Shown piece after piece: positions 1 through 13,659 of a stretch of DNA of 64,000 bases. This stretch comes from Paenibacillus sp. P25 (lineage in GTDB: Bacteria; Bacillota; Bacilli; Paenibacillales; NBRC-103111), in NCBI GenBank assembly GCA_024704175.1, contig CP085629.1:868001-932000 (forward strand), read 5' to 3'. The notes under the pieces are model-generated. The model had not been told where the DNA came from, made no database searches, and saw nothing but the letters and a program-made list of their open reading frames with translations. Within the stretch, counting starts at the first letter, position 1. Each line of letters opens with the position of its first letter. The translations under genes were made by a program, and so were the position numbers.

Positions 1-1220
1 AGCCGAAGCTCGATGCCGCTTCGCTGTTGGCCGTGCTGCATAAAACGGCTCAGCGCATCCCCGAGCTGAGGGGTATGGAGCTGGCCGGCGACAGCAGGCA
101 TTCCCTGGATTATATTCTGGATAAGCTGATATCCGGCTATTCCATCCCGTACGACCGTCAGGAGCTGGTAAGCGCTTTTCCTTACACTGACTTTGCGCTA
201 TTGATCGCAGATGCGCAGCTGGGTTCGACAACGCTGCAGCGCAGCGAAGAATGGGCCGAGGCTGTCATCGGAGCCATTGTACAGCATATGCAAAGCCCGC
301 TGACTTTTCGGTCGCTGTCTCATCAGGACGGGCAAATCCGTTTCTTGCTGAACCTGGAGCCGGAGGCCAAAGCGGATGCCGCTCGTTTGGTTAGACAGCT
401 TGCGGAAACCGGGGCCAGCTCGGGCATGGGCTTGTTTTTCGCGCTTAGCCGATTCTTTACAGACATTGAAGGCGTGCACGAGGTTTATTCCAATGAAATT
501 ATGCAAATCGTCAACCACCGTTTCTTTTTGTCGAACCGGCAGTACTTGATTTTGGATGAGCTGAAGGAGCAAGGGGAAAGGGTAAGTTTTGATATGGAAG
601 CCTTTAGTGCCGAACTGAATCGCCAAGAGTATCCTCAGGCGTTCGAGCGGCTGCGCAGCTATGTTCAGTCGATGCCCGGGCGGATGGACATGGACATGTT
701 CGCATTGAAATCGTCTTTAGGCCATAGCCTTTTCAACATTATCGTTTCCCTGCTGCACTTTCATTATGAGGCGGCTTCCTTGGATGCAGGCAAGTATGAG
801 TATTTTCGTTCAATTCATGAGGCCGATCATATTACGGAGGTGATTGCGCTGGTAGAGAAATTTTTGAATGAGGCGATGGAATGCGTCACCGGTAAAAAAG
901 CCGGCTCGCCGGCCTTTCAAAAAATCTTACAGTATATCGACGAGCATTTTTCGGAACCGCTGACCTTAACGGAAGTGGCGAAGCGGTTTCATTTTAACGC
1001 CTCGTATTTGTCCAATTATTTTGCCGTTCATAATAAAGAAGGTTTTAATGAATACTTGAACCGTATTCGCATCGACAAGGCGTGCGAGCTGCTGCGGGAT
1101 AACCCGGCGCTTTCGATAGCGGAAATAGGCAGTCTGGTCGGCTACTCCGACCACAGCTATTTTACTAAAGTGTTTCGCAAGCTGAAGGGGATTTCGCCCA
1201 GCCTATATCGCAAAAATTAA
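1..1220 (+). CDS. YesN-type response regulator, AraC family output (5' end cut by window)
   Basis: Transcription factor, probably the output half of the two-component pair with the kinase that starts 22 bases downstream. The frame is open to the window edge, so the N-terminal receiver domain lies outside; about 400 residues are visible. The last ~100 residues form an AraC-type double helix-turn-helix: an LTEVAKRFHFNASYLSNYF helix pair, then IAEIGSLVGYSDHSYFTKVF and the FRKLKGISPSLYRK end typical of the family. The middle part is the poorly conserved linker seen in YesN-like regulators. Such regulators usually control an adjacent sugar ABC transporter; here a binding protein, two permeases and a beta-galactosidase follow. 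The family call is firm; the link to galactoside uptake is inferred from position. Confidence 0.9.
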   Translation, partial: PKLDAASLLAVLHKTAQRIPELRGMELAGDSRHSLDYILDKLISGYSIPYDRQELVSAFPYTDFALLIADAQLGSTTLQRSEEWAEAVIGAIVQHMQSPLTFRSLSHQDGQIRFLLNLEPEAKADAARLVRQLAETGASSGMGLFFALSRFFTDIEGVHEVYSNEIMQIVNHRFFLSNRQYLILDELKEQGERVSFDMEAFSAELNRQEYPQAFERLRSYVQSMPGRMDMDMFALKSSLGHSLFNIIVSLLHFHYEAASLDAGKYEYFRSIHEADHITEVIALVEKFLNEAMECVTGKKAGSPAFQKILQYIDEHFSEPLTLTEVAKRFHFNASYLSNYFAVHNKEGFNEYLNRIRIDKACELLRDNPALSIAEIGSLVGYSDHSYFTKVFRKLKGISPSLYRKN

Positions 1221-1242
1221 TTGAGGGGACAATCGGTCGCCA

Positions 1243-3020
1243 ATGGGAACCCGTCTACGGAAAATCACAGAACAAAGCTTATTTAGCAAAATTTTTATCG
1301 TCATGGTGATCAGTATTATCTCCATTACGATCTTAACCTCCTGGGTGACTGTGCAAATGTCTAAAAAGCTGTTTGTACAAACGTTCAGTATTACAAATTC
1401 GAAGATTATCGACCAGATCAAAAGCGGTTTGGAAGCGTTCCATTACTCCAACGTAAACATAGCGATAAATACAGCGCAAAGCGCTGCGATCAAAAATTAT
1501 TTGACCGGGGCGGATATGGACTCTATCACGAACTACAGGACCGTTTACAGCATGCAGGAGCAGATGAACCGGATCCAATCGGGAATCGGCGCCAAAAGCC
1601 TTGGGATCCTGCTGCTCGGCGGAAATGGCAAAAGCTATGTCAGCGACCGTGCTTATTGGTCCGGCTCCCCGCAAGAGCTGCAGCAAAATCCGATTACACA
1701 AAGTACGCTCAGTCAGCCTGGAAAGCTGATATACAGCTTTATGAAGGCAGAGGCGGAGAGTTCCGGCGAGCCTTGTCTGGTCGCTTCGAAAGCGCTGTAC
1801 GCACCGGGAAGCGAGCAAATTTACGGCACGCTGTACATGATGATCAGGGAAAGCGAATTTAGCGGCATTTACAACAGTTTTACGAGCACCGGCAATGATG
1901 TGATGATCCTGAATCAATCCGGAGTCATCGTCTCCAGCAATCGGAAGGAGCTTATCGGGACCGTGTCGGACCAGCCGCTAACCAGCGCCAAGACGCTGCA
2001 GCAAACGGGCGGGGCCAATCTGGAGCTGAATATGAGCGGCAAAGACGTCATCTTGCTTGCCAATTATTTGCCGTTGTTTGATTTTTACATTGTGAATGTG
2101 ATCGATAAAAATATGGTACTCGGCCATATGCTCAACACGCAGGCGATCGTGCTGATTTGTGCAGGCATCGTGGCGGCTGCAGTACTGGTCGTTTACTTTA
2201 TTACGCGCAGGCTGACCAAATCGCTGCGAATGCTCGTCAAGAAGATGTCGAACGTAACCAAAAACAATTTTAACAACTATATGACGGTCTCCGGCTCCTA
2301 CGAAACGAGGGAGCTAAGCAATTCCTTCAACTACATGCTCGACGAGCTTAACGATTATATCAGCAGGCTGGTTGAAACCCAGAAGGAGCGGCGAAGGGCG
2401 GAGCTGGCCGCGCTGCAGCAGCAAATTAATCCTCATTTTCTGTACAATACGCTCGCTTCCGTGAACATATTAGTCCAGCGGGGCAGCAATGAGCAGGCTA
2501 CAGAGACGATTCATGCGCTCATCTCACTGCTGCAAAATACGATCAGCAATGCCAAAGAAACGATTACGGTCGAGCAGGAGCTGCAGAGCCTGAAGCATTA
2601 TGTGTTTATTAACCAGGTGCGCTATGGCCACGGCATCAAAGTCGATTACTTCGTCTCGCCGGATTGCCTGATGGCGCAGGTGCCTAAGCTGATGCTCCAG
2701 CCTTTTATCGAAAATGCCTTTTTTCATGCTTTTCATAAAAACATGCAGGTTATATCTACGTCATCATCACCAGAGACCGGGAAACGCTCGTATGCGAGGT
2801 TGTCGACAATGGCGACGGAATGGAGCAGGCACCGGATGAGGAGACAGCCGCGAATCCGACCCATGCGAAGCATCCGTTCACAGGCATCGGCATCCGCAAC
2901 GTTCACGACCGCTTATTGCTGCTGTACGGCAAGGACTACGGCGTTTCGATTGAGAGCACATTAGGCCAGGGCACAAAAATTACCATTAAGATTCCGTGGA
3001 TGACCGATCAGCCGGTATAA
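1243..3020 (+). CDS. YesM-type sensor histidine kinase (one frameshift)
   Basis: Membrane sensor kinase, about 592 residues once a single-base loss near 2747 is corrected. An N-terminal transmembrane helix (residues ~15-40), an extracellular sensing region, a second helix near residue 305 and a HAMP-like linker precede the His_kinase domain, whose phospho-acceptor motif is INPHFLYNTL. The ATPase part is split: the first frame reads to 2964 as non-homologous sequence, while the other frame supplies the N-box region VVDNGDGME and the GIGIRNVHDRL and GTKITIKIPW motifs, ending at 3020. It follows the AraC-type regulator by 22 bases, so the two are probably one operon. The interruption lies at a G run and is probably a sequencing error. 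What it senses cannot be read from the sequence; a sugar is likely. Confidence 0.88.
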
Positions 3021-3028
3021 ACACCTGC

Positions 3029-3090
3029 AATTCTAAAAAAAGTACAAATTCTAAAAAAATACAAATTCTAAAAGAAAAATTAGAATTAAA
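3029..3090. repeat. 17-nt A-rich tandem repeat with inverted end
   Basis: Two full units (aattctaaaaaaagtac at 3029 and aaattctaaaaaaatac at 3046) and a third degenerate unit from 3063 that ends in an inverted ttagaatt. The period of 17 nt and the position 70-130 bases before the probable promoter of the binding-protein gene could fit curved DNA or regulator half-sites. The intergenic stretch 3021-3211 otherwise holds only the promoter/cre region. Confidence 0.5.
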
Positions 3091-3161
3091 ACGGTTTCAA
3101 CTTCAAAGAATAACACTAATTGATAAAAAGTAATTCCTAACAGGCCGGTTTCGAGGGATGT

Positions 3162-3186
3162 TATGATTAGTATGTAAGCATTTTCA
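3162..3186 (+). promoter_or_regulatory. Probable -10 and CcpA cre box of the binding-protein operon
   Basis: TATGAT at 3162-3167 is a plausible -10; no convincing -35 is visible 16-18 bases upstream, which would fit an activator-dependent promoter. ATGTAAGCATTTTCA at 3172-3186 matches the cre consensus WTGNAARCGNWWWCA at all but one position and would overlap the start site, the usual place for CcpA repression of sugar operons. Confidence 0.5.
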
Positions 3187-3211
3187 TAACTCTATCAAAC
3201 AGGGGAGCAAC

Positions 3212-4522
3212 ATGAAAAAGAAATTTTCAGCCGTCCTGCTGTCGAGTCTTTTGCTGCTATCGGCGTGCTCGAGCAACAACTCCGGCAACACAACGAATAC
3301 CGCGAAACCTGCGGATCAAGCGTCGTCCGGCACCAAGGAAATTACAGTCTGGGCATGGGACAAAAACTTCAATATCGCAGCGATGAAGCTGGCGGAAGAA
3401 GCGTACGTAAAGGATCATCCTGACGTGAAAATCAACATCGTGGAATACGCCCAGGATGACATCATCCAAAAGCTGAACACCGGACTTAATTCCGGTACGA
3501 CTTCGGGGTTGCCTAACGTAGTATTGATCGAAGACTATCGCGCGCAGAGCTTTTTGAAAGCGTATCCCGATTCTTTCCAAGATCTGTCGTCTTCCATTAA
3601 AGCGTCTGATTTTGCCGATTACAAAATTGGATCGACCAGTCTAAACGGTAAACAGTACGGTCTTCCGTTCGATTCCGGCGTAGCCGGATTGTATGTCCGC
3701 ACCGACTACCTGCAGCAAGCCGGCTATAAAGTTGACGATATGAAAAACATCGATTGGGACAAATTTATTGAGATCGGTAAAGCGGTAAAAGCAAAAACCG
3801 GCAAAGATATGCTGACACAGGATCCCAACGACCTAGGTTTAATCCGCATGATGATTCAGTCGGCAGGCTCCTGGTATCTGAAAAGCGACGGCTCTACGCC
3901 GGATTTGAAAGACAATGCAGCGCTGAAGGATGCTTTCCAAACTTACAAAACGTTAATGTCCGCCAATATCGTGAAGATTACTTCCGACTGGAACTCTTTC
4001 CTGGCCGGCTTTAACAGCGGCGCTGTCGCAACCGTGCCGACAGGCAACTGGATCACGCCTTCAATCAAGGCGCAAGCCGATCAATCCGGCAAATGGGCCG
4101 TCGTTCCTTTCCCTAAATTGAAAAACACAGCCAGCTCGGTCAACGCTTCGAACCTTGGCGGAAGCTCCTGGTATGTGCTGAATAGCCCTGGTAAAGAGCT
4201 TGCCGCGGATTTCCTCGGAAAAACGCTTGGCTCTAATGTAGATTTGTATCAAAAAATGCTGACCAATATCGGGGTTATTGGCACCTATAAGCCTGCAGCT
4301 TCAGGCGAAGCCTATTCGAAAGCGGACGATTTCTTCGGCGGCCAAAAGATCAGCTCTGATTTTGCAACCTGGACGACGCAAATTCCAAAGGTCAACTATG
4401 GCATGCATACGTATGAGATCGAAGATATTCTCAAAGTCGGAGCACAGAGCTATTTGAAGGGCGCGGATTTGAATAAAGTGTTGAGTGATGCTCAGTCTCA
4501 AGCGGAGTCGCAAATTAAGTAA
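3212..4522 (+). CDS. ABC transporter extracellular sugar-binding lipoprotein
   Basis: Substrate-binding component of a CUT1-type importer, 436 residues, intact. The N-terminus has a lipoprotein signal with lipobox LLSACSS, so Cys ~20 should be lipidated and the protein held on the outer face of the membrane. The rest has the family 1 solute-binding layout: ITVWAWDKNF start of lobe 1, then YGLPFDSGVAGLYVRTDYL, and a late SWYVLNSPGKELAADFL helix. AGGGGAGC lies 6 bases before the ATG. The two following permease genes and the beta-galactosidase make a galactose-containing oligosaccharide the likely ligand, but no residue shows specificity. Confidence 0.93.
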   Translation: MKKKFSAVLLSSLLLLSACSSNNSGNTTNTAKPADQASSGTKEITVWAWDKNFNIAAMKLAEEAYVKDHPDVKINIVEYAQDDIIQKLNTGLNSGTTSGLPNVVLIEDYRAQSFLKAYPDSFQDLSSSIKASDFADYKIGSTSLNGKQYGLPFDSGVAGLYVRTDYLQQAGYKVDDMKNIDWDKFIEIGKAVKAKTGKDMLTQDPNDLGLIRMMIQSAGSWYLKSDGSTPDLKDNAALKDAFQTYKTLMSANIVKITSDWNSFLAGFNSGAVATVPTGNWITPSIKAQADQSGKWAVVPFPKLKNTASSVNASNLGGSSWYVLNSPGKELAADFLGKTLGSNVDLYQKMLTNIGVIGTYKPAASGEAYSKADDFFGGQKISSDFATWTTQIPKVNYGMHTYEIEDILKVGAQSYLKGADLNKVLSDAQSQAESQIK

Positions 4523-4611
4523 CCCGTTACATTTCCGATGAACGCTGACCTCCGTTTTGCCGAATTGCGCATAGCGGGGGCCAGCGTTTCCATTTTTCTA
4601 CAAGGAAAGGT

Positions 4612-5500
4612 TTGGTAGCCTTGAACTATACACTGAAAAACCGAGCAAAGCTGACGGGATGGCTGTTTATTGCGCTTGCCGTAATCTTGATCTGTATCTT
4701 TTACTTTTATCCGATGATTCAAGCCTTACTGCTCTCCTTTAAGACCGGGGCCGGAGCCAATCTGCACTTCAATGGGGTCGACAACTACAAACGGCTGTTT
4801 AGCGATAAGACGTTCTTCACTGCGGTAAAAAATACGTTTATCTATCTGATCATTCAAGTGCCTATCATGATTTTGCTGGCCATGATCATCTCTGTGCTGC
4901 TGAACGGCAAGCAATCTGCGGTTCAAGGGATTTTTCCGCACGGCGATTTTTTTGCCTTGTATCACCTCGCTTGTCGCTTATTCCGTCGTGTTCAAATATT
5001 TGTTTGGCAACGACGGTCTGATCAATCTGGCGCTGATGAAGCTGCATATTCTCGCGGAGCCGATTCAATGGATTTCCGATCCGTTCTGGGCGAAGGTAAC
5101 CATTATTATTGCGATTACTTGGCGCTGGACCGGGTATAATATGATTTTTTACTTGTCGGCGCTGCAAAACATCGACAGCTCGATCTATGAAGCCGCCCGC
5201 CTCGACGGCGCTTCCTCGGTCCGACAATTTTTTAGCATTACGGTGCCGTTGTTGAAGCCGATTATTTTGTTTACTTCGATTACTTCGACGATCGGAACGC
5301 TGCAGCTGTTTGACGAAATCGTTAATATTACAAAAGGCGGACCAGGCAACGCAACCCTTTCGATTTCTCAATACATCTATAATCTGTCGTTCAAATACTC
5401 TCCCGACTTTGGTTATGCCGCTACCGTCTCCTATTCGATTGTGGTCATGATCATCGTGCTGTCCATCCTTCAAATTAAACTGGCAGGTGAGAATAAATAA
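4612..5500 (+). CDS. Sugar ABC transporter permease, MalF/LacF type (one frameshift)
   Basis: Inner-membrane permease of the CUT1 importer, about 295 residues after correction. The first frame gives the start and helices 1-2 up to residue ~105. An extra base near 4927, in a G run, shifts it, and the other frame continues with PCITSLVAYSVVFKYLFGND and the coupling-helix EAA motif YEAARLDGASSVRQFF (EAA---G pattern), ending at 5500. Translation starts at a TTG at 4612 or an ATG a little downstream; AAGGAAAGG precedes it. It overlaps the next permease by one base, so the pair is translationally coupled. The ATPase subunit is not encoded here, as is usual for CUT1 systems that share an MsmK-type ATPase. 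Confidence 0.88.
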
Positions 5501-6322
5501 TGGGCAAGCTGAAAAAGACCTTCATCTATGTGTTTTTGACTGCTGTGGCGATCATCTCGATATTCCCGTTTATTTGGATGGTCATCAGCTCGACGAATCT
5601 TTCCGTGGATGTCACCCAGGGGAGAATGCTGCCGGGCAGCCATTTTGTGCAAAACTTCACCAAGCTGGTGAACTCGGTCAATCTGTTCCAGGCTTTCGGC
5701 AATTCACTCAAAATCTCTTTATCGACGACCGTGCTGGCGCGCTGATTGCCTCGCTGGCCGGCTACGGCTTTGAAGTTTACCGCAGCAAGGCGAAAGATAT
5801 CGTGTTCAACATTTTGCTGCTGTCGATGATGATTCCATTCGCGGCGATGATGGTGCCGCTTTATCAAATGTTTTCCAAGCTGTCGCGAACGGCTCCCGCG
5901 TTGGGTGTCAATACGATTGTGGCCGTCGTGCTCCCGACCTTTACGACAGCGTTCCTCATTTTCTTTTTCCGCCAAAGCACGAAGATGTTCCCGAAGGAGC
6001 TGCTGGAAGCCGGACGGATGGACGGCTTGACCGAGCTCGGCCTTTTTTCCGCATCTACGTGCCGACGATGAAGACCACTTTCGCCGCCGGGGCGATTATT
6101 ACATTTATGTCCAGCTGGAACAACTACCTGTGGCCGCTGATTGTGCTGCAGACCCCGGATAAGAGAACGATTCCGCTCTTGGTCTCGAACCTGGGCTCCA
6201 GTTATTCGCCGGATTTCGGGGTGATCATGACGGCTATCGTTATTTCCACGCCGCCGACCGCACTGGTCTTCTTCCTCATGCAAAAACAATTTGTCGCGGG
6301 CATGGTCGGATCTGTAAAATAG
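5500..6322 (+). CDS. Sugar ABC transporter permease, MalG/LacG type (two frameshifts)
   Basis: Second permease of the importer, about 274 residues when two single-base losses are corrected. The first frame ends artificially at 5745. The second frame resumes with ALIASLAGYGFEVYRSKAK, contains LLEAGRMDG of the EAA loop and then breaks at 6049 in a T run. The third frame finishes with MSSWNNYLWPLIVLQTPDKR and ends QFVAGMVGSVK, the usual C-terminus of MalG-like proteins. All three pieces join without loss of conserved sequence, which points to read errors more than gene decay. Start ATG shares its A with the upstream stop. Confidence 0.87.
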
Positions 6323-6349
6323 AGTAAGGTGTAAAATATGAATTTTTAG

Positions 6350-9412
<3,063 letters not shown>

Positions 9413-9486
9413 CAGGCATCGAAAAAATTGGCTACGGTAATGGTGTCACTCGGGCCGCCGCGATCTGCAAAAAATCATTTTGAGTT

Positions 9487-9540
9487 AAAAAGAGCGAGAC
9501 TAGGGGGGATATTCCCCTCCCCATCTCGCTCTTTTCCTTT
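9487..9540 (+). terminator. Rho-independent terminator after lacZ
   Basis: Inverted repeat AAAGAGCGAGA ... TCTCGCTCTTT enclosing a G-run/C-run inner stem, followed by a T-rich tail. It closes the galactoside operon. Confidence 0.85.
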
Positions 9541-9715
9541 CACCATGGCCCATTTGAGCTGAAGGGAGAAGTGACATTAGGACCGTGCCCGATAACTAAA
9601 TTCGGTACGGCATCATTTCGTCCGTGAACCTTTCTGTTAGAATAGGGATATACGAGAAGAGAATAAGGCTCAAGCCATCTCTGTAAATTTCACCGATTGG
9701 GGTCTATTTGGCGAT

Positions 9716-10387
9716 ATGAAGGACATTTTGTTAGTGGAAGACGAGAAGCAGTTCGCCCGTTTTGTAGAATTGGAGCTGCATCATGAAGGCTTCGACGTTG
9801 CCCTTGCCTATGACGGAGAAACAGGGTTACGGCTAGCGTTGTCGCGGGAGTGGAGCTTGATTTTGCTGGATGTCATGCTCCCGGGTATCGACGGCGTCGA
9901 TCTATGCCGCATGATCCGGATGGAGAGCGCGACGCCGATCATCATGATTACGGCACGTGACGCGATTGCGGACCGAATTCGGGGTCTGAGCTGCGGTGCC
10001 GACGATTACATTCCGAAGCCGTTTGCCATCGAGGAATTGTTAGCCCGGATGAGGGCCATCTTCCGAAGGATGGAGAGAGCGGAATCCGATGTGAATGTTC
10101 TGACGTACGGTCATATTGCATTGGACGAGGATACGATGATGGTGACGGCGGGAGAGCATAAGGCCGATCTGACGAAACGCGAATTCGATATTCTCCGATT
10201 GTTCCTGCTGCAGCCCGGAGTCGTACTTACCCGCGACCGGATCCTGGATGAGGTGTGGGGAGAAGAGGCCCAGGTGGAGGCTAACATTGTGGACGTCTAT
10301 ATCCGGTACCTTCGCGGGAAGCTGCACTCTGAAGGAGAATCGGGCTGCATCCGTACGGTGCGGGGAGTGGGGTACATGCTGCAATGA
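9716..10387 (+). CDS. OmpR/PhoB family response regulator
   Basis: DNA-binding response regulator, 223 residues. N-terminal receiver with acidic pair E8/D9, phospho-acceptor Asp52 in LILLDVMLPG, the Thr/Ser switch position in IIMITARD and Lys in YIPKPF. The C-terminal winged helix shows LTKREFDILRLFLLQPG and VWGEEAQVEANIVDVYIRYLRGKL, ending at RTVRGVGYML. The stop overlaps the kinase start (ATGA), so the two are co-translated. The intergenic region before it (9413-9715) holds the lacZ terminator and no further gene. The stimulus is unknown; the downstream phosphoesterase and copper oxidase are possible targets. Confidence 0.95.
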   Translation: MKDILLVEDEKQFARFVELELHHEGFDVALAYDGETGLRLALSREWSLILLDVMLPGIDGVDLCRMIRMESATPIIMITARDAIADRIRGLSCGADDYIPKPFAIEELLARMRAIFRRMERAESDVNVLTYGHIALDEDTMMVTAGEHKADLTKREFDILRLFLLQPGVVLTRDRILDEVWGEEAQVEANIVDVYIRYLRGKLHSEGESGCIRTVRGVGYMLQ

Positions 10388-11800
10388 AACCCCGGTTGCG
10401 AATTCCGCCCTTTCGCCTTCCATTGAAAGTGAAGCTGCTGCTGGCGGCGGCGCTCTTGATGTCAGGCTTGTTTCTCGCCTATAACCTCGCTCAATATTTC
10501 GTATTAAAGCAATGGATGCTCCAGCTGGAGAAGTCGTCGATTCAGAAGATGATGGCCGAACTGCAGGATCATTTCACCAATAGCGAATTAAACGAAGATC
10601 CCGTTCTGATCGACAGACACAAAAGATTCATAGAGAGTATCAATCAGAAGAACCAATTGATTCGTGTGCTCGATTCGAACGGCAGGACGTCGCTGGTCGT
10701 AGCGGACGGCGTACCGGAAGAGTGGGTTCCGCCCGCGGCGGCTGCAAGGAAACAAATGATGAGCGCAGCTCACGGCGCGGAACGGCTCCTTATTCTTCGA
10801 AGCCCGCTGAGCGCTCCCGATTTTCGCGGGACGATCGAAATTGTGAATCGCCTGGAAACGTTCGGCAGGCTTCACAACGCAATGCTGGCGGTCATGATCG
10901 CAGGCGGGGGATCGCTATCGCGATCAGCGGCTTGGGTGGATGGATGGTGGCAAAGGCAGCTGCTGCGGCCCGTGAAGAGCCTTGCCGATGCGATGAGAAG
11001 CGCCAAAGAAAACGGGGTGCAGGTGCGGGTTGACCATGTTAGTAGCGAAGACGAATTGTCGCAGCTGGCAACCTTGTTCAACAGTCTTATGGATCGGGTG
11101 GAGGCGTCGTTTCGGCACAGAGCGAGCAGTTCGTCGAGGATGCTTCCCATGAATTGAAGACGCCGATTGCGATTATGGAAGGACATCTCTCCATGCTGGA
11201 ACGGTGGGGGAAGAGCGACCCGGCCGTACTGGACGAGTCGCTTCGCACGTCTCTTGAGCAGATCTTGAGATTGAAAGGGATCATGCAGGAATTGCTGGAT
11301 CTGACCCGGGCAGAATCCGTAGGACCGCTTCAAGAAGTGCAGCCCTTATCCGTCCATGACGTTATCCCCAAGACGGTCGAGGGCTTCGCTGCGGTGCACC
11401 CGGATTTCAGCTTCCGACAGGAGGTATCGGGATTGACCGGGGTGAAGGTGCGTATCGAAAAGAGACATTTGGAGCAATTGCTGCTTATCTTGCTCGACAA
11501 CGCCGTGAACTACTCGGCGGAGCGCAAGCGCATTGGCGTCATCGGCGAGGTGCAAGACGGCAATGTGCAGATCGGGATTCAAGATCAAGGCATCGGAATC
11601 GGGGAGGAGCATATCCCTCGTCTGTTTGACCGGTTTTATCGCGCGGACAAAGCGAGGTCGCGCGAGCAAGGCGGTACCGGTCTCGGGCTGTCGATCGCCA
11701 AGCGGCTTGCCGAGAACTACGCAGGGACCATATGGATTATGAGCAAACCGGGGAAGGGACGACCGTCAGCGTATCCTTGCCGGTCTATACCGAGAAATGA
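10384..11800 (+). CDS. Sensor histidine kinase, EnvZ/BaeS type (four frameshifts)
   Basis: Partner kinase of the preceding regulator, about 472 residues when corrected. N-terminal helix at residues ~15-37, a periplasmic-type sensing region, a second helix (IAIAISGLGGWMVAK, found only in another frame between ~10905 and ~10955), a HAMP domain, the H-box EDASHELKTPIA, the N-box LDNAVNYS and the G1/G2 boxes DQGIGIGEEHIPRLFDRFYR and GTGLGLSIAKRL. Shifts occur near 10905, 10955, 11108 and 11753. The last one hides the true end, which in the conserved frame is a TGA at 11798-11800. Every shift sits by a G run or similar low-complexity spot, and each restores family sequence, so this is probably an intact gene in the organism. 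Confidence 0.85.
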
Positions 11801-11907
11801 TATTGTCTTTACAAAATCTACATATTTACTTAAAAGACCTTTAATGATCGATTAGGCAGTTACCTCCTATGATAGATATGACTCTATTAACCTATCGGGA
11901 GGCAAGC

Positions 11908-13569
11908 ATGAAAAAAATCGTCAACCTCACCGCCACGGCGGCGATGACAGCCGGTCTGCTCGTACCTTTTGCCGGCGCCCAAGCCGCGGACACGGCCGCG
12001 GCGGCAACAAATTCGCCGATCAAGCATCTGGTGGTTATTTACCAAGAGAACCGATCCTTCGACAACTACTTCGGTACGTATCCGAACGCTCCGGGCTTCC
12101 ACGCTCTTCCCGGCACCCCGAAAGCGGAAGGCATCCCGGACGGATCTTATAATCTGGACGAGAAGGGCAATAAGGTTTCCCCGTTCCTGTTCACGAACGA
12201 AGAATTGCAGACGCCGGACGTCGACCACGGCTTCGACGATATGGAGAAAGCGGCGAACGGCGGCAAAATGGACGGCTTCTATATGGCTTCGGAGAATCAT
12301 GCCAAAGGCACCGGCCGCATCGCAATGGGCTATTACGACTACAACGCTCTGCCTGCTTACTGGCAGTACGCCCAGCATTTCAGCATGGCCGATCATTTCT
12401 TCCAACCGATCTACGGTCCGTCGACTCCGGGCGCTCTGTACCTGGTTGCGGCGCAATCGGGCAATGCCGGCAATCCGATGAAGGGAGATCCGGTTCCGGC
12501 TTTCGGTCCTCTCGGCGGCGACGGCGGCAAACGCTGGGAACCCTTAACTTATAAGAACATCGGCGACGAGCTGAGCGCCAAGGGAATTTCCTGGGGCTGG
12601 TACCAAGGCGGTTTCGCCGCGCGGACGCTTCCTACTCTTCCCATCACAACCCTTTCCAATATTTTACCAATTATAACAATTATGCAAGCAATCTGAAGGA
12701 TTACAACGATCTGAAGAAAGACATTGACAGCCACACAGCCGCCAGCGGTTACTTACGTAAAGGGTGCTTACGGCGACGACGAGCATCCGGGTCTCGGCAA
12801 CCAAAGCTCGCCGACCGCGGAAGACTTCTCGGTGCAAACGATCAACGACATCATGAAGAGCGCATATTGGAATGATACCGCGATCATCATTACCTATGAC
12901 GAGTCGGGCGGCTATTGGGATCACGTAGCGCCCCCGCAGATTCAACCCGGTCCGGACGGTCTTCATGGCGCGGGTCCGCGCATTCCGACCATCGTCATTT
13001 CTCCGTACTCGAAGAGGAACTATGTCGGCCATGAGCAGTACGACACAACGTCCATTCTGAAATTCATTGAGTGGAACTGGGGCGTGGATGCACTGAACAG
13101 CCGCGACGCCAACGCCAACAACCTGCTCGACCTTCTGGACTTCGATCATCCGAACTTTACGCCATACATCTATCCGCTGCAGTCGATTCGCTCGAATGCG
13201 CTCGGTACGGCTGCTTCCGTGCAGTTCAACAACGCTCCGCTGGCGCAGACGATAGGTGGCGAATATGCATACTACGACAGCAGTAAAGACATCATGATTC
13301 CGATATCGGATATCGCCCGCGGCTTGAACGCCGACGTAGCTTACGATGCAAGCACGATGACGGTGACGCTGGCTTACGGGGGTCACCAAGCGTCCTTGAA
13401 GCTGAATTCGGATCAGGCCGCAGCAGACGGTACGGCCGTAACACTGGAGAAGCCGACTTCGATCAGCAAAACAAGCCACGGCTACATCTCTCTGCAGGCT
13501 GTGCACCATTTGCCGGGCTTGTCGGTTGACAAAACGGCAGACGGAATACCCGTGATTCAAACGAAATAG
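11908..13569 (+). CDS. Secreted phosphoesterase / phospholipase C family protein with copper-amine-oxidase-N-like tail (two frameshifts)
   Basis: Exported enzyme of the phosphoesterase family that includes phospholipase C and AcpA-type acid phosphatases, about 553 residues. Signal peptide with cleavage near AQAADTA. The catalytic domain begins HLVVIYQENRSFDNYFGTYP (metal-binding E/N and the attacking residue region) and has the late DESGGYWDHVAPP metal site and GPRIPTIVISPYS. Shifts near 12615 and 12735 compensate each other; the frame between them supplies PFQYFTNYNNYASNLKDY. After residue ~450 a short domain with YYDSSKDIMIPISDIARGL and VAYDASTMTVTLAYGG resembles the copper amine oxidase N-terminal (stalk) domain common in Paenibacillus surface proteins. 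GGGAGG lies 5 bases before the ATG. Substrate is not predictable. Confidence 0.85.
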
Positions 13570-13588
13570 CAGCTTTAGCTTTCATGAG

Positions 13589-13626
13589 ACGGAGCCGCGG
13601 GTACTTCGCGATGCTCCGTTTTTCTT
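13589..13626 (+). terminator. Terminator after the phosphoesterase gene
   Basis: Stem ACGGAGC/GCTCCGT with a GC-rich inner part, followed by TTTTTCTTTT. Confidence 0.8.
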
Positions 13627-13659
13627 TTCTCACCTAAACCTTGAAGGGGCGAACATCCA

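Noticed and set aside
2820..3020. Separate small gene of 66 codons
   Set aside because: It is the C-terminal ATPase part of the YesM-type kinase in the correct frame after a single-base loss.
3029..3090. CRISPR-like array
   Set aside because: Units are only 17 nt, A-rich and contiguous, with no spacers and no cas genes.
10722..11033. Basic 103-residue plus-strand frame
   Set aside because: Only its IAIAISGLGGWMVAK stretch is meaningful and belongs to the second helix of the frameshifted kinase.
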